A DNA stretch of 64,000 nucleotides from Hansschlegelia quercus. Its GTDB lineage: Bacteria; Pseudomonadota; Alphaproteobacteria; Rhizobiales; Methylopilaceae. Below the pieces are notes generated by a model. It made no database searches. It was not told the DNA's origin and saw only the letters and a program-made list of their open reading frames with translations. Positions 1 to 9,062 of the stretch are shown in pieces. The DNA is taken from positions 310,001-374,000 of the forward strand of contig NZ_SIUB01000002.1 in assembly GCF_004310425.1 (NCBI RefSeq), given 5' to 3'. A program made the position numbers and the translations under genes. How positions within the stretch are numbered: the stretch's first letter is position 1; every line of letters begins with the position of its first letter.

Positions 1-95
1 ACGTCCGCCTCCTGGATGAGGCGGAGCGCCTTCAGCGTCAGGAGCTCGGGATCGCCGGGGCCGACGCCCACGCCCGACAGGCGACCAGGACTCAT
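1..95 (-). CDS. cobI: Precorrin-2 C20-methyltransferase, N-terminal fragment
   Basis: Only the first 31 codons are in the window; the gene continues beyond base 1. Read from the ATG at 95 on the minus strand, the protein begins [20 protein letters not shown]. The [17 protein letters not shown] core is the N-terminal SAM-binding signature of the tetrapyrrole methylase family. The start overlaps the cobH stop by 4 bases (ATGA at 92-95), so the two are translationally coupled. The identity as CobI rather than another methylase rests on the cobG-cobH-cobI order known from aerobic cobalamin clusters and on the fit of this short N-terminus. CobI would methylate precorrin-2 at C20 using SAM. Confidence 0.8.
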   Translation of the reverse strand, partial: MSPGRLSGVGVGPGDPELLTLKALRLIQEAD

Positions 96-715
96 TCGCG
101 CGCGTTCGCTATGGCGTTCAGCGCCGCGACCGTCATCGCGCTGCCGCCGCGCCGGCCGACGAGCGTGATGAAGGGGACGCCGCGCGGATTCGCCGCGAGC
201 TCGGCCTTGGATTCCGCCGCGCCGATGAAGCCGACCGGCAGGCCGATGATCGCGGCAGGCTTCGGCCAGCCGGCGTCAAGGCGCTCCAGCAGATGAAACA
301 GCGTCGTGGGAGCGTTGCCGATGGCGACTACCGCGCCCTCGAGACGATCGCGCCACAGCTCGACCGCCGCGGCGGAACGGGTGGTCCCAAACTCGGCCGC
401 GAGATCCGGCGTGCGCGGATCGTCGAGCATGCACAGCGTCTCGTTGTCAGCCGGCAGCCGCGACCGGGTCACGCCGGAGGCGACCATCTTGGCGTCGCAC
501 AGAATCGGCGCGCCTCTTTCGAGCGCAGCGCGCGCGGTCTGGAGGACCGCAGGGTCGTAGCGGATATCAAAGGGAAGGTCGGTCATGCCGCAGGCGTGGA
601 TCATCCGCACCACGATTCCCGCGACGTCGGCGGGCAGCGAGGAGAGGTCCGCCTCGGAGCGGATGGTCGCGAAGGAGCGCCGGTAAATCTCAGCCCCGTC
701 CTTGATGTAGTCCAT
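92..715 (-). CDS. cobH: Precorrin-8X methylmutase
   Basis: This 207-residue protein begins [20 protein letters not shown], the typical start of CobH/CbiC. It catalyses the 1,5-methyl shift that turns precorrin-8X into hydrogenobyrinic acid in the aerobic cobalamin pathway. Conserved family stretches include [18 protein letters not shown] (with the His thought to be catalytic) and a C-terminal [17 protein letters not shown] with [14 protein letters not shown]. The reading frame is open much further upstream, but that part is arginine-rich antisense-like sequence over cobG; the ATG at 715 gives the family's usual length of about 210 residues. It lies 86 bases after cobG and overlaps cobI by 4 bases, indicating one cobG-cobH-cobI transcript. 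Confidence 0.93.
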   Translation of the reverse strand: MDYIKDGAEIYRRSFATIRSEADLSSLPADVAGIVVRMIHACGMTDLPFDIRYDPAVLQTARAALERGAPILCDAKMVASGVTRSRLPADNETLCMLDDPRTPDLAAEFGTTRSAAAVELWRDRLEGAVVAIGNAPTTLFHLLERLDAGWPKPAAIIGLPVGFIGAAESKAELAANPRGVPFITLVGRRGGSAMTVAALNAIANARE

Positions 716-801
716 GCCCAATTGGCTCGGCCCCAGTCCCTTCGCGACAGCCTTGTGAAGGGGCGCCCGGCGCAAGGCAAGGCATTCCTTCGGCAAAGGC
801 C

Positions 802-2013
802 TCAGTCGAGCAGCGCGAGGATGTCGCGGGGGGAGGGGGCGTCCAGCCGCCGTTCCGGCGGCGCCGGAGAGCGTGGCCGGGCGTCGCGACGCATGTCCCA
901 GCCCTGGCCGTCGCTGGCGCCGACCAGCAGAAGGTCGGCGGCGGCGCTGGAGGCGCAGCTCTTGGGGCACGCCGACAGGTGGAGCGAGGTCGGCCGGTCG
1001 GGCAATAGCGAGCGATCCTGCGCCGCGAGGGCCAGGATTGCGGCGGCGAGCGCCTTCGCAGGCTCACGCGCGCGCTCGCAAGAGGGCGCCCCCGCGCAGG
1101 CCGCCACCGTGAGGCGCCCGGCGACGGCGACCGGGGTAAAACCGATGGTTTCAGAGGCGAAGAGCAGATGGTCCGCCGCTTCGGGCGCGACGCCCGGAAG
1201 CACGACGGCCGACCATGGTGCCAGGATGAGTCCCCCGCAGCCATTCCGATCCGCCGCATCCGCCAGCCAACGCAACATGGCGGAATCTAGCCGTCCGACG
1301 GGCACGGGAATGACGACTGCGCCATAGAGCGCGCCGAGGCCTGGTGAGAGCCTGCGTGCGACCGCCGCGGCCGGCCGAACGCCGAACCGTCGCGCGAGCT
1401 CTTCGAGGAGAGGCAAGACAGGCAGATCGACGGCGCGGACGCCCGGTCCGCGAGCCGCCGCGGTCTCCGCGATCCTGAGAAGCACGTCCATGGCGACGTC
1501 TGGCCTTGCATGGACGGCCGTGCCGGCGAAGGCGATCGTGAACCCGGCTTCGTCAGCAAGCGCTACGACATCGGAGGCGATCGCGCCGACGCCGGAAGAG
1601 CCGCCGCCGTCGAGCGCGAAGGAAAACTTTGGTGAGAGAGCGCCAATCCACGGCGCCCGAGACATCGCCCCATCGAGAGCGGTCCCGAGCGGACGGCAGT
1701 CGTGGATTTCTGCGGGGTCGAGCCCGGACAAAGGATCGAGCAGGATGTTGCGCCGCCGGTCCGCAGGACCGTCCATGGCGGCGCCAGCCGCCGCCAATCG
1801 CGCGGCAAGCGCCGGGCCGGCGTCGAGCGGGAGGCCGCGAATCTGCAGATTGGCGCGGTTGGTGAGATCAATGATCCCCGAGCCGAGTTCGGACGCGGCG
1901 TCGGCTATGGCGCGCGCAGCGTTCGCCGTGAGCGCGCCGCCGGGCGCGCGAATGCGGGCGAGGCCGCCGTCCGCCATCGCCGCGAGATGCGCCACCCCAG
2001 GGCAGTCCGCCAT
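802..2013 (-). CDS. cobG: Precorrin-3B synthase
   Basis: This 403-residue protein belongs to the sulfite/nitrite reductase-like CobG family, the monooxygenase that contracts the ring using molecular oxygen and so marks the aerobic cobalamin route. Near the N-terminus GGLARIRAPGGALTANAARA and LTNRANLQIRGL are ferredoxin-like half-domain motifs. In the C-terminal half the 4Fe-4S cysteines appear as CAGAPSC and, further on, SACPKSCA. Length is normal. The start at 2013 is preceded by GGACGAGGCG, a usable ribosome site. It heads the minus-strand cobGHI group, with about 100 bases to the divergent gene at 2112. I see no B12-box type leader upstream. Confidence 0.9.
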   Translation of the reverse strand: MADCPGVAHLAAMADGGLARIRAPGGALTANAARAIADAASELGSGIIDLTNRANLQIRGLPLDAGPALAARLAAAGAAMDGPADRRRNILLDPLSGLDPAEIHDCRPLGTALDGAMSRAPWIGALSPKFSFALDGGGSSGVGAIASDVVALADEAGFTIAFAGTAVHARPDVAMDVLLRIAETAAARGPGVRAVDLPVLPLLEELARRFGVRPAAAVARRLSPGLGALYGAVVIPVPVGRLDSAMLRWLADAADRNGCGGLILAPWSAVVLPGVAPEAADHLLFASETIGFTPVAVAGRLTVAACAGAPSCERAREPAKALAAAILALAAQDRSLLPDRPTSLHLSACPKSCASSAAADLLLVGASDGQGWDMRRDARPRSPAPPERRLDAPSPRDILALLD

Positions 2014-2111
2014 CGCCTCGTCCAGCTCCCTCTCTTCCAGGGGAACCTCAACCTTCTCCGAACGTTGTCAACCCGATCGCGGCTTCGGCCGCTCAAAGCG
2101 ACGGAGGGTGC

Positions 2112-2489
2112 ATGACTATGGACAAGAGCCTGATGAAGGACCGCGCCGGCCAGCTCGCCGACCTTCGTTCGGCCGTCGCCGATCTTAGCGATCGCGTCGC
2201 CGAAGTCGCAGGCTCCTCGACCAGACAGGCAAAACGTAGAGCGAGCGCCGCCGCCAAGTCGGTCAGCAGCTCCGCAGGCAGTCTCTATGGGGACGGCCTT
2301 GAGGCGGTACAGAGCGCCGGTGACCATGCCGTTTATTACGGCCGCCGCGCCTCCGGTATCGCGCGTCAGAATCCGGGACTGACGCTTCTCGGCGTCGCGC
2401 TCGGCGTCGGCGTCATCGCCGCCATCATCTACGCTTCGCAGGAAGAAAACCGGCGCTGGTACGAAAAGCCGCGCGGCGGCTGGTTCTAA
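2112..2489 (+). CDS. Small membrane-anchored protein resembling the DUF883/YqjD-ElaB type
   Basis: A 125-residue protein with an N-terminal helical charged region (about residues 1-85, including an RAGQLADLRSAVADLSDRVA coiled-coil-like stretch), one hydrophobic segment (about 88-110, NPGLTLLGVALGVGVIAAII) and a short polar tail ending EKPRGGWF. This layout is that of DUF883-like proteins (YqjD/ElaB in E. coli), which sit in the inner membrane and in E. coli associate with ribosomes in stationary phase; function here is inferred by shape only. The start at 2112 has GGAGGG seven bases upstream; a second ATG lies six bases later. It is a single-gene unit, divergent from cobG and closed by a clear terminator. 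Confidence 0.7.
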   Translation: MTMDKSLMKDRAGQLADLRSAVADLSDRVAEVAGSSTRQAKRRASAAAKSVSSSAGSLYGDGLEAVQSAGDHAVYYGRRASGIARQNPGLTLLGVALGVGVIAAIIYASQEENRRWYEKPRGGWF

Positions 2490-2511
2490 GCGAAGGTCGA
2501 TCGAAAACGAA

Positions 2512-2546
2512 AAAGGGCGGCGCCAGAAGGCGTCGCCCTTTTTGTT
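2512..2546. terminator. Bidirectional rho-independent terminator
   Basis: A 13-bp stem (AAAGGGCGGCGCC pairing with GGCGTCGCCCTTT, one G-U pair) with an AGAA loop is followed by T residues on the plus strand and preceded by A residues, so it works in both directions. It separates the convergent genes ending at 2489 (plus) and 2558 (minus). Confidence 0.85.
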
Positions 2547-2557
2547 ATCCGCTCGGT

Positions 2558-3541
2558 TCAGTCGATCTGTGCGCCCGAGTCCTTGACGATGGGGGCCCAT
2601 TTGGCGAGTTCGCTTTTCACGTGAGCCGCCAGCTCTTCGGGCGTCGAGCCGACGACCACCGCGCTCGATTCTGCGAGCTTCGCCTTCACGGTCGGATCAT
2701 TGACCGCCGAGACGCCGGCGTCGTGCAGCTTGGCGATGATTTCGGGCGGCGTGCCTGCTGGTGCGAACAGCGCGTTCCAGGAATAAGTCTCGTAGCCCTT
2801 CAACGTCTCGCCGATCGCGGGCACGTCCGGCAGGCTCGCCACCCGGTCCTTTGTGGTCACGCCGAGCGCCCGCAGCCGACCCGCCTTGATGTGTTCGACG
2901 GAGGAGGGGAGGTTGTCGAACTGAATGGGCACCTGTCCCGCGATCACGTCGACCAGCGCCGGACCCGAACCCTTGTACGGGATGTGGATGAGGTCGACGC
3001 CCGCGAGCTTCTTGAACAGTTCGCCTGACAGGTGCAGCGGCGAGCCGTTGCCGGAGGAGGCGTAGGCGTATTTGCCGGGATCCTTTTTGGCGAGGTCGAT
3101 CAGTTCCTGAACCGTCTTGGCCGGGAAGTTCGGATTCACCGTCAGCACGTTCGGCACGTTCACGAGCAGCGAGATCGGCGCGAAGTCCTTCTCGGCGTCG
3201 TAAGGCAGCTTCTTGTAGAGCGCGGGATTGAGCGCGTGGGTCGCGACAGTCGCCATGAGGATGGTGTAGCCGTCGGGATCGGCCTTGGCCGCGGCGGTCG
3301 CGCCCAGATTTCCGCCGGCGCCGCCACGGTTCTCGACGATCACCTGCTGCTTCAGCGCGTCGCCCATCTTGGCCGCGACAAGCCGCGCGACGAGATCAGT
3401 CGAGCCGCCCGGCGCGAAGGGTACGATCATCGTGATCGGCCGGGTCGGATAATCCGCCGCAGCTGCCGGTCCGGCGAGTGACGCCGCGGCGATCGCGCCC
3501 GCTCCAGCGAGCGCCGCCACTGACCTCAAGATCCTGAACAT
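2558..3541 (-). CDS. Bug/TctC-family tripartite tricarboxylate transporter substrate-binding protein
   Basis: A 327-residue periplasmic binding protein with a clear signal peptide (cleavage predicted after GPAAA, about residue 28) followed by ADYPTRPITMIVPFAPGGST, the classical Bug-family opening. VENRGGAGGNLGATAAAKADP and IHIPYKGSGPALVDVIAGQV are further family motifs. Such proteins capture organic acids or related ligands for TctAB permeases, or act as sensors. No tctA/tctB membrane genes are in the window, which is common for this family because orphan Bug proteins are abundant. The ligand cannot be deduced. It is a single-gene unit on the minus strand, sharing the terminator at 2512 with the gene on the other side. 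Confidence 0.9.
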   Translation of the reverse strand: MFRILRSVAALAGAGAIAAASLAGPAAAADYPTRPITMIVPFAPGGSTDLVARLVAAKMGDALKQQVIVENRGGAGGNLGATAAAKADPDGYTILMATVATHALNPALYKKLPYDAEKDFAPISLLVNVPNVLTVNPNFPAKTVQELIDLAKKDPGKYAYASSGNGSPLHLSGELFKKLAGVDLIHIPYKGSGPALVDVIAGQVPIQFDNLPSSVEHIKAGRLRALGVTTKDRVASLPDVPAIGETLKGYETYSWNALFAPAGTPPEIIAKLHDAGVSAVNDPTVKAKLAESSAVVVGSTPEELAAHVKSELAKWAPIVKDSGAQID

Positions 3542-3660
3542 CGAACGTCTCCTCCTTCGCTGGCCGCCTTCGTGGCGGCTTCTAGCAAAGGCGAGCTTGG
3601 CATGCCGTAGACCGACGGTCGACCCGTCGAAACGGTTCGACCCTTCGCTTCATGCCGCTG

Positions 3661-4935
3661 TCATCGCGCGATTTTTCCGACGTCGCCGGGGTCCGGGAAG
3701 CAGGTCGGCGCGCGGCCCTGCGCAGCCTCCCAACGACCGATGGCGACGCGGGTCCGAAAGCCGATGAGGCCATCCGCCGTGCCGACATCGACGCCCTTGG
3801 CTTCGAAGCGGCGCTGCATGGCCGCGATCTCGCTCCGCGCGACGCCCTTCGGCGTGGTCCATGTTCCGACGATCGGGCCGCCGCCGCGAAGCCGGTCCGC
3901 TAGATGGCCGACGAAAAGGGCATAGAGGTCGGACTCGTTGTATTCCTTCAGCACGTAGAAGTTGTCGGAAACGAGAAAAGTCGGCCCGGTGCGGCCGGCG
4001 GGCGCCATCAGGTGAAGCGAGGCCGCGTCCACCTTCGGCAGCGCGCCCCCGCCAATCGGTCTCGCGCCGGCGGCCTTCCACTCGGCGCCGGTGCGGCTGT
4101 GGTCGGGGCCTTCGAGCGTGCAGGGGACGGAGGCCGGCAACGCCGCTTCGACGCCCCAGTCGCGCCCGGGAGTCCAACCGTGGCGTCTGAGGTAGTTGGC
4201 GATCGAGCCGAGCGTATCCGGGACTGAATTCCAGATGTCGCGCCGCCCGTCTCCGTCCATGTCGACGGCGTTCTCGAGATATTTCGACGGCAGGAACTGG
4301 GGCTGCCCCATCGCGCCCGCCCAGGAGCTTTTCATCGCGTCGAGCGCGATGTGGTCGCCATCCAGGATCTTCAGCGCTGCGACGAGCTCGGGCATGAACT
4401 GAGCCTTGCGCGCGCCCATGAAGGCCTCGGTCGCGAGCGCCCGGATCGCGACATAGGGAATCTTCGCGCGGCCATAGCGGGATTCACGGCCCCAGATAGC
4501 GACGACGATCTCGCGCGGCACCCCGAAGCGCCGCTCGACCGCGTCGAGGCTCTTTGACCAGCGTGCGAGTTCGGCCTGGCCCTCCTTGGTTAGGGCGGCG
4601 AAGTTCGGCTCCGCGACATAGCGAGCGGGATCGGCGAACTCCGGCTGCCGCTGCGGGCCTGCCAGCGGCGGCGCGCCGGGCGGCGCCAGGTCCGGCAGCG
4701 ACCAATCCAGAGCCAGTCCGCGGGTCGCCGCATCAAAGGTGGCCTGCGAAACACCCGCTTTGCTCGCGAGCGGCGCTACGGCGCCTCTCAGCCAAGATTG
4801 GAACTGCCCTTCGACGCGGACCTTGTCGACGTCCTGCGCGGACGCCATCTCCGCGGTCGCGCCAAGGATGAGCGCAGCGATCGCCAGCATGGCGGCCAGG
4901 GCCGTCATGCTTTGTTCTTGGAATCGGCGACTCAT
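3661..4935 (-). CDS. MltB-type lytic murein transglycosylase with peptidoglycan-binding domain
   Basis: This 424-residue protein cleaves peptidoglycan glycan strands in the periplasm. An N-terminal hydrophobic segment ending ATAEMASAQ is a signal peptide. The SltB/MltB domain (about residues 40-335) has the catalytic glutamate in WGRESRYG, followed by SWAGAMGQPQFLPSKYLENA and DMDGDGRRDIWNSVPDTLGS, all hallmarks of the family. The C-terminal part (IVGTWTTPKGVARSEIAAMQ onward, with GTADGLIGFRTRVAIGRWEA) is a PG_binding_1-like repeat. Two starts are possible (MSRRF at 4935 or MTAL nine codons later); both leave a working signal peptide. It is monocistronic on the minus strand. Confidence 0.92.
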   Translation of the reverse strand: MSRRFQEQSMTALAAMLAIAALILGATAEMASAQDVDKVRVEGQFQSWLRGAVAPLASKAGVSQATFDAATRGLALDWSLPDLAPPGAPPLAGPQRQPEFADPARYVAEPNFAALTKEGQAELARWSKSLDAVERRFGVPREIVVAIWGRESRYGRAKIPYVAIRALATEAFMGARKAQFMPELVAALKILDGDHIALDAMKSSWAGAMGQPQFLPSKYLENAVDMDGDGRRDIWNSVPDTLGSIANYLRRHGWTPGRDWGVEAALPASVPCTLEGPDHSRTGAEWKAAGARPIGGGALPKVDAASLHLMAPAGRTGPTFLVSDNFYVLKEYNESDLYALFVGHLADRLRGGGPIVGTWTTPKGVARSEIAAMQRRFEAKGVDVGTADGLIGFRTRVAIGRWEAAQGRAPTCFPDPGDVGKIAR

Positions 4936-5066
4936 GCAATCCTCCGAAGGCGTCCGTTGCCTGATGGACGATGAACGCTCGATGCGAAATCGGCCGAAAG
5001 AGTTAACGGCGCGTTAACGACTTGTTGGCATGATCGACAGATCACCCGCCGCAGAGGATCCTGAAA

Positions 5067-5276
5067 ATGGCGTCCGCCGCATTCGCACCAAACGTCGACC
5101 GGCTCCGGCCCGCGACCGCGCCTTCTCCCGAGCGCCTGCGCGCGATCGGCGACATGCAGGCTTTCCTCGCACGCACGCACCCGCAGACGCCGGCCGAAGC
5201 GCTCCGGCTTCTCCGCAACGCCTATCCGGATATGCCGCTCAGCGTCCGGGTCGCCGCTTGCGGTCTCGCCGCCTGA
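5067..5276 (+). CDS. Small conserved-looking hypothetical protein (69 aa)
   Basis: A 69-residue reading frame starting MASAAFAPNVDRLRPATAPS, with no membrane segment or signal peptide. The middle (RLRAIGDMQAFLARTHPQTP) and the end (NAYPDMPLSVRVAACGLAA) look like a short helical soluble protein. An AGGATC stretch precedes the ATG by about nine bases. Its stop codon (5274-5276) abuts the stop of pssA on the other strand with no base between, leaving no room for a conventional terminator. I do not recognise a function. Codon composition looks like that of a real gene, but evidence is limited to the open frame and ribosome site. Confidence 0.5.
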   Translation: MASAAFAPNVDRLRPATAPSPERLRAIGDMQAFLARTHPQTPAEALRLLRNAYPDMPLSVRVAACGLAA

Positions 5277-6101
5277 TCAGCCGATATCGAGCGTCTCGCC
5301 TGAAGGGGCGGGGCGGCTCTCCGCGTCGCGCGCGATCAGCCGGCGGTGGTGCAGGAAGGCGAATGGAATCGTGCCGAGATAGCTGAGCACCAGCAGCGTC
5401 AGCACAGCCCATGGGTAACTGATCAGCAGCGTCACGAAGAGCGCCGCGCCGATCAGGAAAGGCGCGATCCACTGCCGATTGACGCGAGCGCCGAGCTGCT
5501 TGCCGGACCATGTCGCGAGCGGGCTCACCATCAGCAGCGCGATCAGGATCACGTAGACGAGCACGACCGGCTCGCCGACGGGGGCGCGCGGAAAGCCGAG
5601 AAAACCGAGATAGATCGGCAGCAGCGAGGCGAGCGCGCCAGCCGGCGCCGGAACGCCGGTGAAGAAGGCGCCCGCCCATGCTGGCTTCAGCGGATCGTCG
5701 AGCGCCACGTTGAAGCGCGCAAGCCTGAGCGCTGCGCCGATCGCAAGCACGAGCGAGCCGATCCAGCCGATATGGCCGAGCTCGTTCAGGCCCCAGATGT
5801 AGAGGATGAGCGCCGGCGCGACGCCGAAGTTGAAGAAGTCGACGAGGCTGTCCAGCTCGGCGCCGAAGCGCGACGAGCCCTTGAGCAGGCGCGCCAGCCG
5901 GCCGTCGACGCCGTCGAGCACCGCCGCCAGCACGACGAGATAGACCGCCATCTCAAGTCGACCTTCGATCGCCATGCGCACGGCCGTGAGGCCGGCGCAG
6001 AGCGCGAGCAACGTCACGAGGTTCGGCAGCAGCAGGCGCAGCGGCACGCGCTTCAGCCGGCTGCGGCGAAGGGGGCCTTCAAGGAGGGGCTTGTCGCTCA
6101 T
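5277..6101 (-). CDS. pssA: CDP-diacylglycerol--serine O-phosphatidyltransferase
   Basis: This 274-residue inner-membrane enzyme makes phosphatidylserine from CDP-diacylglycerol and serine. The CDP-alcohol phosphatidyltransferase signature (DGx2ARx8Gx3Dx3D) is visible as LDGVDGRLARLL followed by GSSRFGAELDSLVDFFNFG. Several hydrophobic helices follow, with FFTGVPAPAGA typical of the type II PssA found in alphaproteobacteria. The frame is open upstream across psd, but the ATG at 6101 ([20 protein letters not shown]) overlaps the psd stop by the usual coupling sequence and gives the family length. Together psd and pssA form the phosphatidylethanolamine pathway on one transcript, psd first. Confidence 0.95.
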   Translation of the reverse strand: MSDKPLLEGPLRRSRLKRVPLRLLLPNLVTLLALCAGLTAVRMAIEGRLEMAVYLVVLAAVLDGVDGRLARLLKGSSRFGAELDSLVDFFNFGVAPALILYIWGLNELGHIGWIGSLVLAIGAALRLARFNVALDDPLKPAWAGAFFTGVPAPAGALASLLPIYLGFLGFPRAPVGEPVVLVYVILIALLMVSPLATWSGKQLGARVNRQWIAPFLIGAALFVTLLISYPWAVLTLLVLSYLGTIPFAFLHHRRLIARDAESRPAPSGETLDIG

Positions 6102-6808
6102 CAGCCGGCCCGGAACGTGCGGCCGTCGCTGGTGGCGGAAAGCTCCGCAATCACCGTCTCGCCGGCCGTGGCGCGCTGTCCGACACCGACCAGGATCGCT
6201 GCGCCTTCGGGAAGGTAGTGATCGACGCGGCTCCCGAAGCGAATGAGCCCGAAGCGCTGGCCCGCGGCGAGGCCGTCCTGCTCGCGTACGAAACAGACGA
6301 TGCGCCGGGCGACGAGCCCTGCGATCTGCACCACGCCAACGGGGCCGCGAAGGCTGTCGATGACCAGCCCGTTGCGCTCGTTGTCCTCGCTCGCTTTGTC
6401 CATGTCGGCGTTGAGGAACTTGCCCGCGGTATAGGCGACTCGGCGGACGGAGCCGCCCACGGGGGCCCGATTCACATGCACGTCGAACACGTTCATGAAC
6501 ACGGCGACGCGGGGCAGGGGCGTGGCGCCCAGCCCGAGTTCGGGCGGCGGCACGGCACGCTTGACGTCGCAGACGACGCCGTCCGCCCCCGAGACGACCA
6601 GCCCCTCCCGAACCGGAGTCACGCGGTCGGGGTCGCGGAAGAACAGCGCGCACCAGATCGTCAGCCCGACGCCGATCCAGCCGAGCGGTTGCCAGATCAG
6701 GAACAGGATGAAGGCGACGATCGCGAAGATCGCGATGAAGGGCCGGCCCTCGCGATGGATCGGGACCATCGCGTTCTTTGCGGAGACGAGGACGTCGTTG
6801 AGCGCCAT
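6101..6808 (-). CDS. psd: Phosphatidylserine decarboxylase (short type)
   Basis: This 235-residue proenzyme converts phosphatidylserine to phosphatidylethanolamine at the inner membrane. A hydrophobic pair of helices lies at about residues 24-55 ([20 protein letters not shown]), then [22 protein letters not shown] and a C-terminal [10 protein letters not shown] follow. The Gly192-Ser193 bond in FGSRVD is the self-cleavage site that yields the pyruvoyl group. The start at [14 protein letters not shown] (6808) gives normal length; the longer frame runs into an intergenic repeat and is rejected. The gene precedes pssA with a 4-base-type overlap. Confidence 0.95.
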   Translation of the reverse strand: MALNDVLVSAKNAMVPIHREGRPFIAIFAIVAFILFLIWQPLGWIGVGLTIWCALFFRDPDRVTPVREGLVVSGADGVVCDVKRAVPPPELGLGATPLPRVAVFMNVFDVHVNRAPVGGSVRRVAYTAGKFLNADMDKASEDNERNGLVIDSLRGPVGVVQIAGLVARRIVCFVREQDGLAAGQRFGLIRFGSRVDHYLPEGAAILVGVGQRATAGETVIAELSATSDGRTFRAG

Positions 6809-6888
6809 TTTGTTGTTTTCCCTGTCAGGCGCCTGTTCATAGCGGGGACGGCTTCGGGGACCAAGCGGCGTCGCAATCGTAGCGTTGA

Positions 6889-6990
6889 CGTCACCCGGAC
6901 AACGCGAAGCGTTGAGCTGGGATCGCGCGCAGAACTGAGCGTCTCCTGAGGACGATCCCGGCTCTTCGCTACGCTTCGGCCGGGATGACG
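6889..6990. repeat. Dispersed palindromic repeat, family A copy 1 (double hairpin)
   Basis: About 102 bases made of two hairpins: 6889-6925 (CCCGGA.. CAACGC/GCGTTG ..CTGGG) and 6953-6990 (GATCCCGGC pairing with GCCGGGATG), joined by a spacer with CTGAGCG. On the minus strand it reads CGTCATCCCGGCCGAAGCG, matching copies at 28957 and 61904. Its right end overlaps the 3' end of the ABC exporter gene and provides that gene's last codons and stop. Confidence 0.75.
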
Positions 6991-8915
6991 AGATCGTCGT
7001 CGCGGGCGATAAGCGATCTCGCCGGGCCCTCGTCCTCGTCGACGACGCGGGCAAGTTCTTCCCGGACCTCGTCGGCGCGCCTCTGGCGCGCCCAGAGCCC
7101 GGCATAGAGCCCGTTCGCGGCGATCAGCGCCTCATGCGTTCCCCGTTCCGCGATGCGGCCGGCATCCATCACTAGGATTTCGTCGGCCGCCACGATCGTC
7201 GAGAGCCGATGCGCGATGACGAGCGTCGTGCGTCCCACGGACACACGGGCGAGGGCGTCCTGGATGTCTTTCTCGGTCGCGCTGTCGAGCGCCGAGGTCG
7301 CCTCGTCGAGGATCAGCAAAGGCGGCCCCTTGAGGATCGTCCGGGCGATCGCGACGCGTTGCTTCTCGCCGCCGGAAAGCTTCAGCCCACGCTCGCCGAC
7401 CTGCGTCTCGTAACCAGCGGGCAAGTCGCGGATGAAGTCGTCTATCTGCGCCAGCCGCGCGGCTTCCTCGACCTCGGCGTCGGTCGCGTCCCAGCGGCCG
7501 TAGCGGATGTTGTAGCGGATGGTGTCGTTGAACAGCACGGTGTCCTGCGGGACCATGCCGACGGCGTCGCGCAGCGATCCTTGCGTGACGTCGCGGATGT
7601 CCTGCCCGTCGATCGTGATGCGGCCGCCCTGCACGTCGTAGAAGCGGAACAGCAGCCGCGACAGGGTGGATTTGCCCGCGCCGGTCTGTCCGACGATCGC
7701 GATCGTCTTGCCCGCCGGCGCTTCGAAGCTGACGTCCTTCAGGATCTGGCGGTCGGGATCGTAGTGGAACGAGACGTTCTCGAACCGGATGGTCCCGCCG
7801 GACACGACAAGCGGTTTGGCGCCCGGCCTGTCCTCGATCTCCGGGTCTTTTTCCAGCAGCGTGAACATCGCTTCAAGATCGGCGACCGCGAGTTTGATCT
7901 CGCGATAGACGAAGCCCATGAAGTTCAGCGGGACGTAAAGCTGCACCATCATGGCGTTGATCAGCACGAAGTCGCCAATCGTATTGCGGCCGGCCCGGAT
8001 GTCCGCGATCGCCATCGCCATGCAGATCGTGAGGCCGCCGGAGAAGATCAGCGCCTGCCCTGCGTTCAGCCAGGCGAGCGAGGTGTAGGACCGGACCGCA
8101 GCCTTCTCGTAGCCCGCCATGGAGCGGTCGTAGCGTTCCGCCTCGCGCGCCTCATTGCCGAAATATTTGACGGTCTCGTAGTTCAGCAGGCTGTCGATGG
8201 CCTTCGAGCTTGCGTCGGTGTCGTTCTCGTTCAGCACGCGGCGGAAGCCGATGCGCCGCTCGGTCGCGAGATAGGTGAAGGCGAGATAGAGCACGACCAT
8301 GCCGCACACGACGGCGGAGTAGCGCCAGTCAAACTGCCAGGCGAGCACGCCGAGGACGAGCAGGAGCTCTAGGACCGTCGGGAAGACGGTGAGCAGCGCC
8401 GTGCGGGTGAGCGTTTCGATCGCGAGCTTGCCGCGGTCGACGATCCGGCTCATCGCGCCGGTCCGCCGCTCCAGATGAAAGCGCAGGCTCAGGCGGTGCA
8501 TGTGGCGGAAGACGATCAGCGACAGCCGGCGGACGGCATGTAGGACGACCGGCGCCGTGACGCCGTCACGCGTCTGGGCGAGCGCCACCATCAGGATGCG
8601 CCCGACGCCATAGGCGAGCACCATCGCCGCCGGCGCGGCGAGCATCATGGCGGTCCACGTGCCGCCCGACGGCGCAGGCTGGCCCTTCGCGATCAGCGTC
8701 AACCCGTCGGTGGCGTATTTGAAGCCGTAGGGGACGATGACGGTGACGAGCTTTGTCGCGATCAGCAGCACGATCGCGATCGCGATGCGCCGCTTCAGGT
8801 CGGCCCGCTCGCCCGGCCACATGTAGGGCTGAAGCCGCCGCATCGTGGCGAAGAAGGCGAAACCCTCGGCCGTGACCTCGCCCGGAAGCGTCTCGCGACG
8901 CCGGCGCCTCACCAT
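6969..8915 (-). CDS. Atm1-type ABC exporter, fused permease and ATPase
   Basis: This 648-residue half-transporter has an ABC type 1 membrane domain (about residues 40-350, six hydrophobic helices, with [10 protein letters not shown]-like [20 protein letters not shown] typical of the Atm1/HMT1 heavy-metal and glutathione-conjugate exporters) and an ATPase domain. Walker A is GQTGAGKST (409-417), the signature LSGGEKQR (513-520), Walker [13 protein letters not shown] (533-544), followed by the H-loop AHRLSTI. It works as a homodimer in the inner membrane; bacterial relatives export glutathione derivatives and give metal tolerance. The final residues (VIPAEA and stop) come from a family A intergenic repeat, so the C-terminus is probably a recent extension. 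Confidence 0.9.
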   Translation of the reverse strand: MVRRRRRETLPGEVTAEGFAFFATMRRLQPYMWPGERADLKRRIAIAIVLLIATKLVTVIVPYGFKYATDGLTLIAKGQPAPSGGTWTAMMLAAPAAMVLAYGVGRILMVALAQTRDGVTAPVVLHAVRRLSLIVFRHMHRLSLRFHLERRTGAMSRIVDRGKLAIETLTRTALLTVFPTVLELLLVLGVLAWQFDWRYSAVVCGMVVLYLAFTYLATERRIGFRRVLNENDTDASSKAIDSLLNYETVKYFGNEAREAERYDRSMAGYEKAAVRSYTSLAWLNAGQALIFSGGLTICMAMAIADIRAGRNTIGDFVLINAMMVQLYVPLNFMGFVYREIKLAVADLEAMFTLLEKDPEIEDRPGAKPLVVSGGTIRFENVSFHYDPDRQILKDVSFEAPAGKTIAIVGQTGAGKSTLSRLLFRFYDVQGGRITIDGQDIRDVTQGSLRDAVGMVPQDTVLFNDTIRYNIRYGRWDATDAEVEEAARLAQIDDFIRDLPAGYETQVGERGLKLSGGEKQRVAIARTILKGPPLLILDEATSALDSATEKDIQDALARVSVGRTTLVIAHRLSTIVAADEILVMDAGRIAERGTHEALIAANGLYAGLWARQRRADEVREELARVVDEDEGPARSLIARDDDLVIPAEA

Positions 8916-9003
8916 GTCGATGCGATCTGGAAGGATTTAAAAGTCATGCGGAGCCGGAGGTAAGGCCGCAGGCGCCCAGGGACAAGCTCGACGATGACGT
9001 TCT

Positions 9004-9047
9004 GCGTGCTTCGAGACGGCCGCTCTGCGGCTTCTCGGAGCACGCAC
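9004..9047. repeat. Dispersed palindromic repeat, family B copy 1 (short form)
   Basis: A 44-base palindrome beginning TGCGTGCTTCGAGACGGC and ending with its imperfect complement (TCTCGGAGCACGCA). It lies between the start of the ABC exporter and the stop of cobM and matches the outer arms of the longer copies at 16653 and 25146. Confidence 0.75.
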
Positions 9048-9062
9048 AGCCCGCCCCGCTGC

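Noticed and set aside
2014-2111. Cobalamin riboswitch upstream of cobG
   Set aside because: No B12-box-like GCCACTG or long leader fits in the 98 bases; only a TTGACA-like hexamer was seen, which is not enough for a call.
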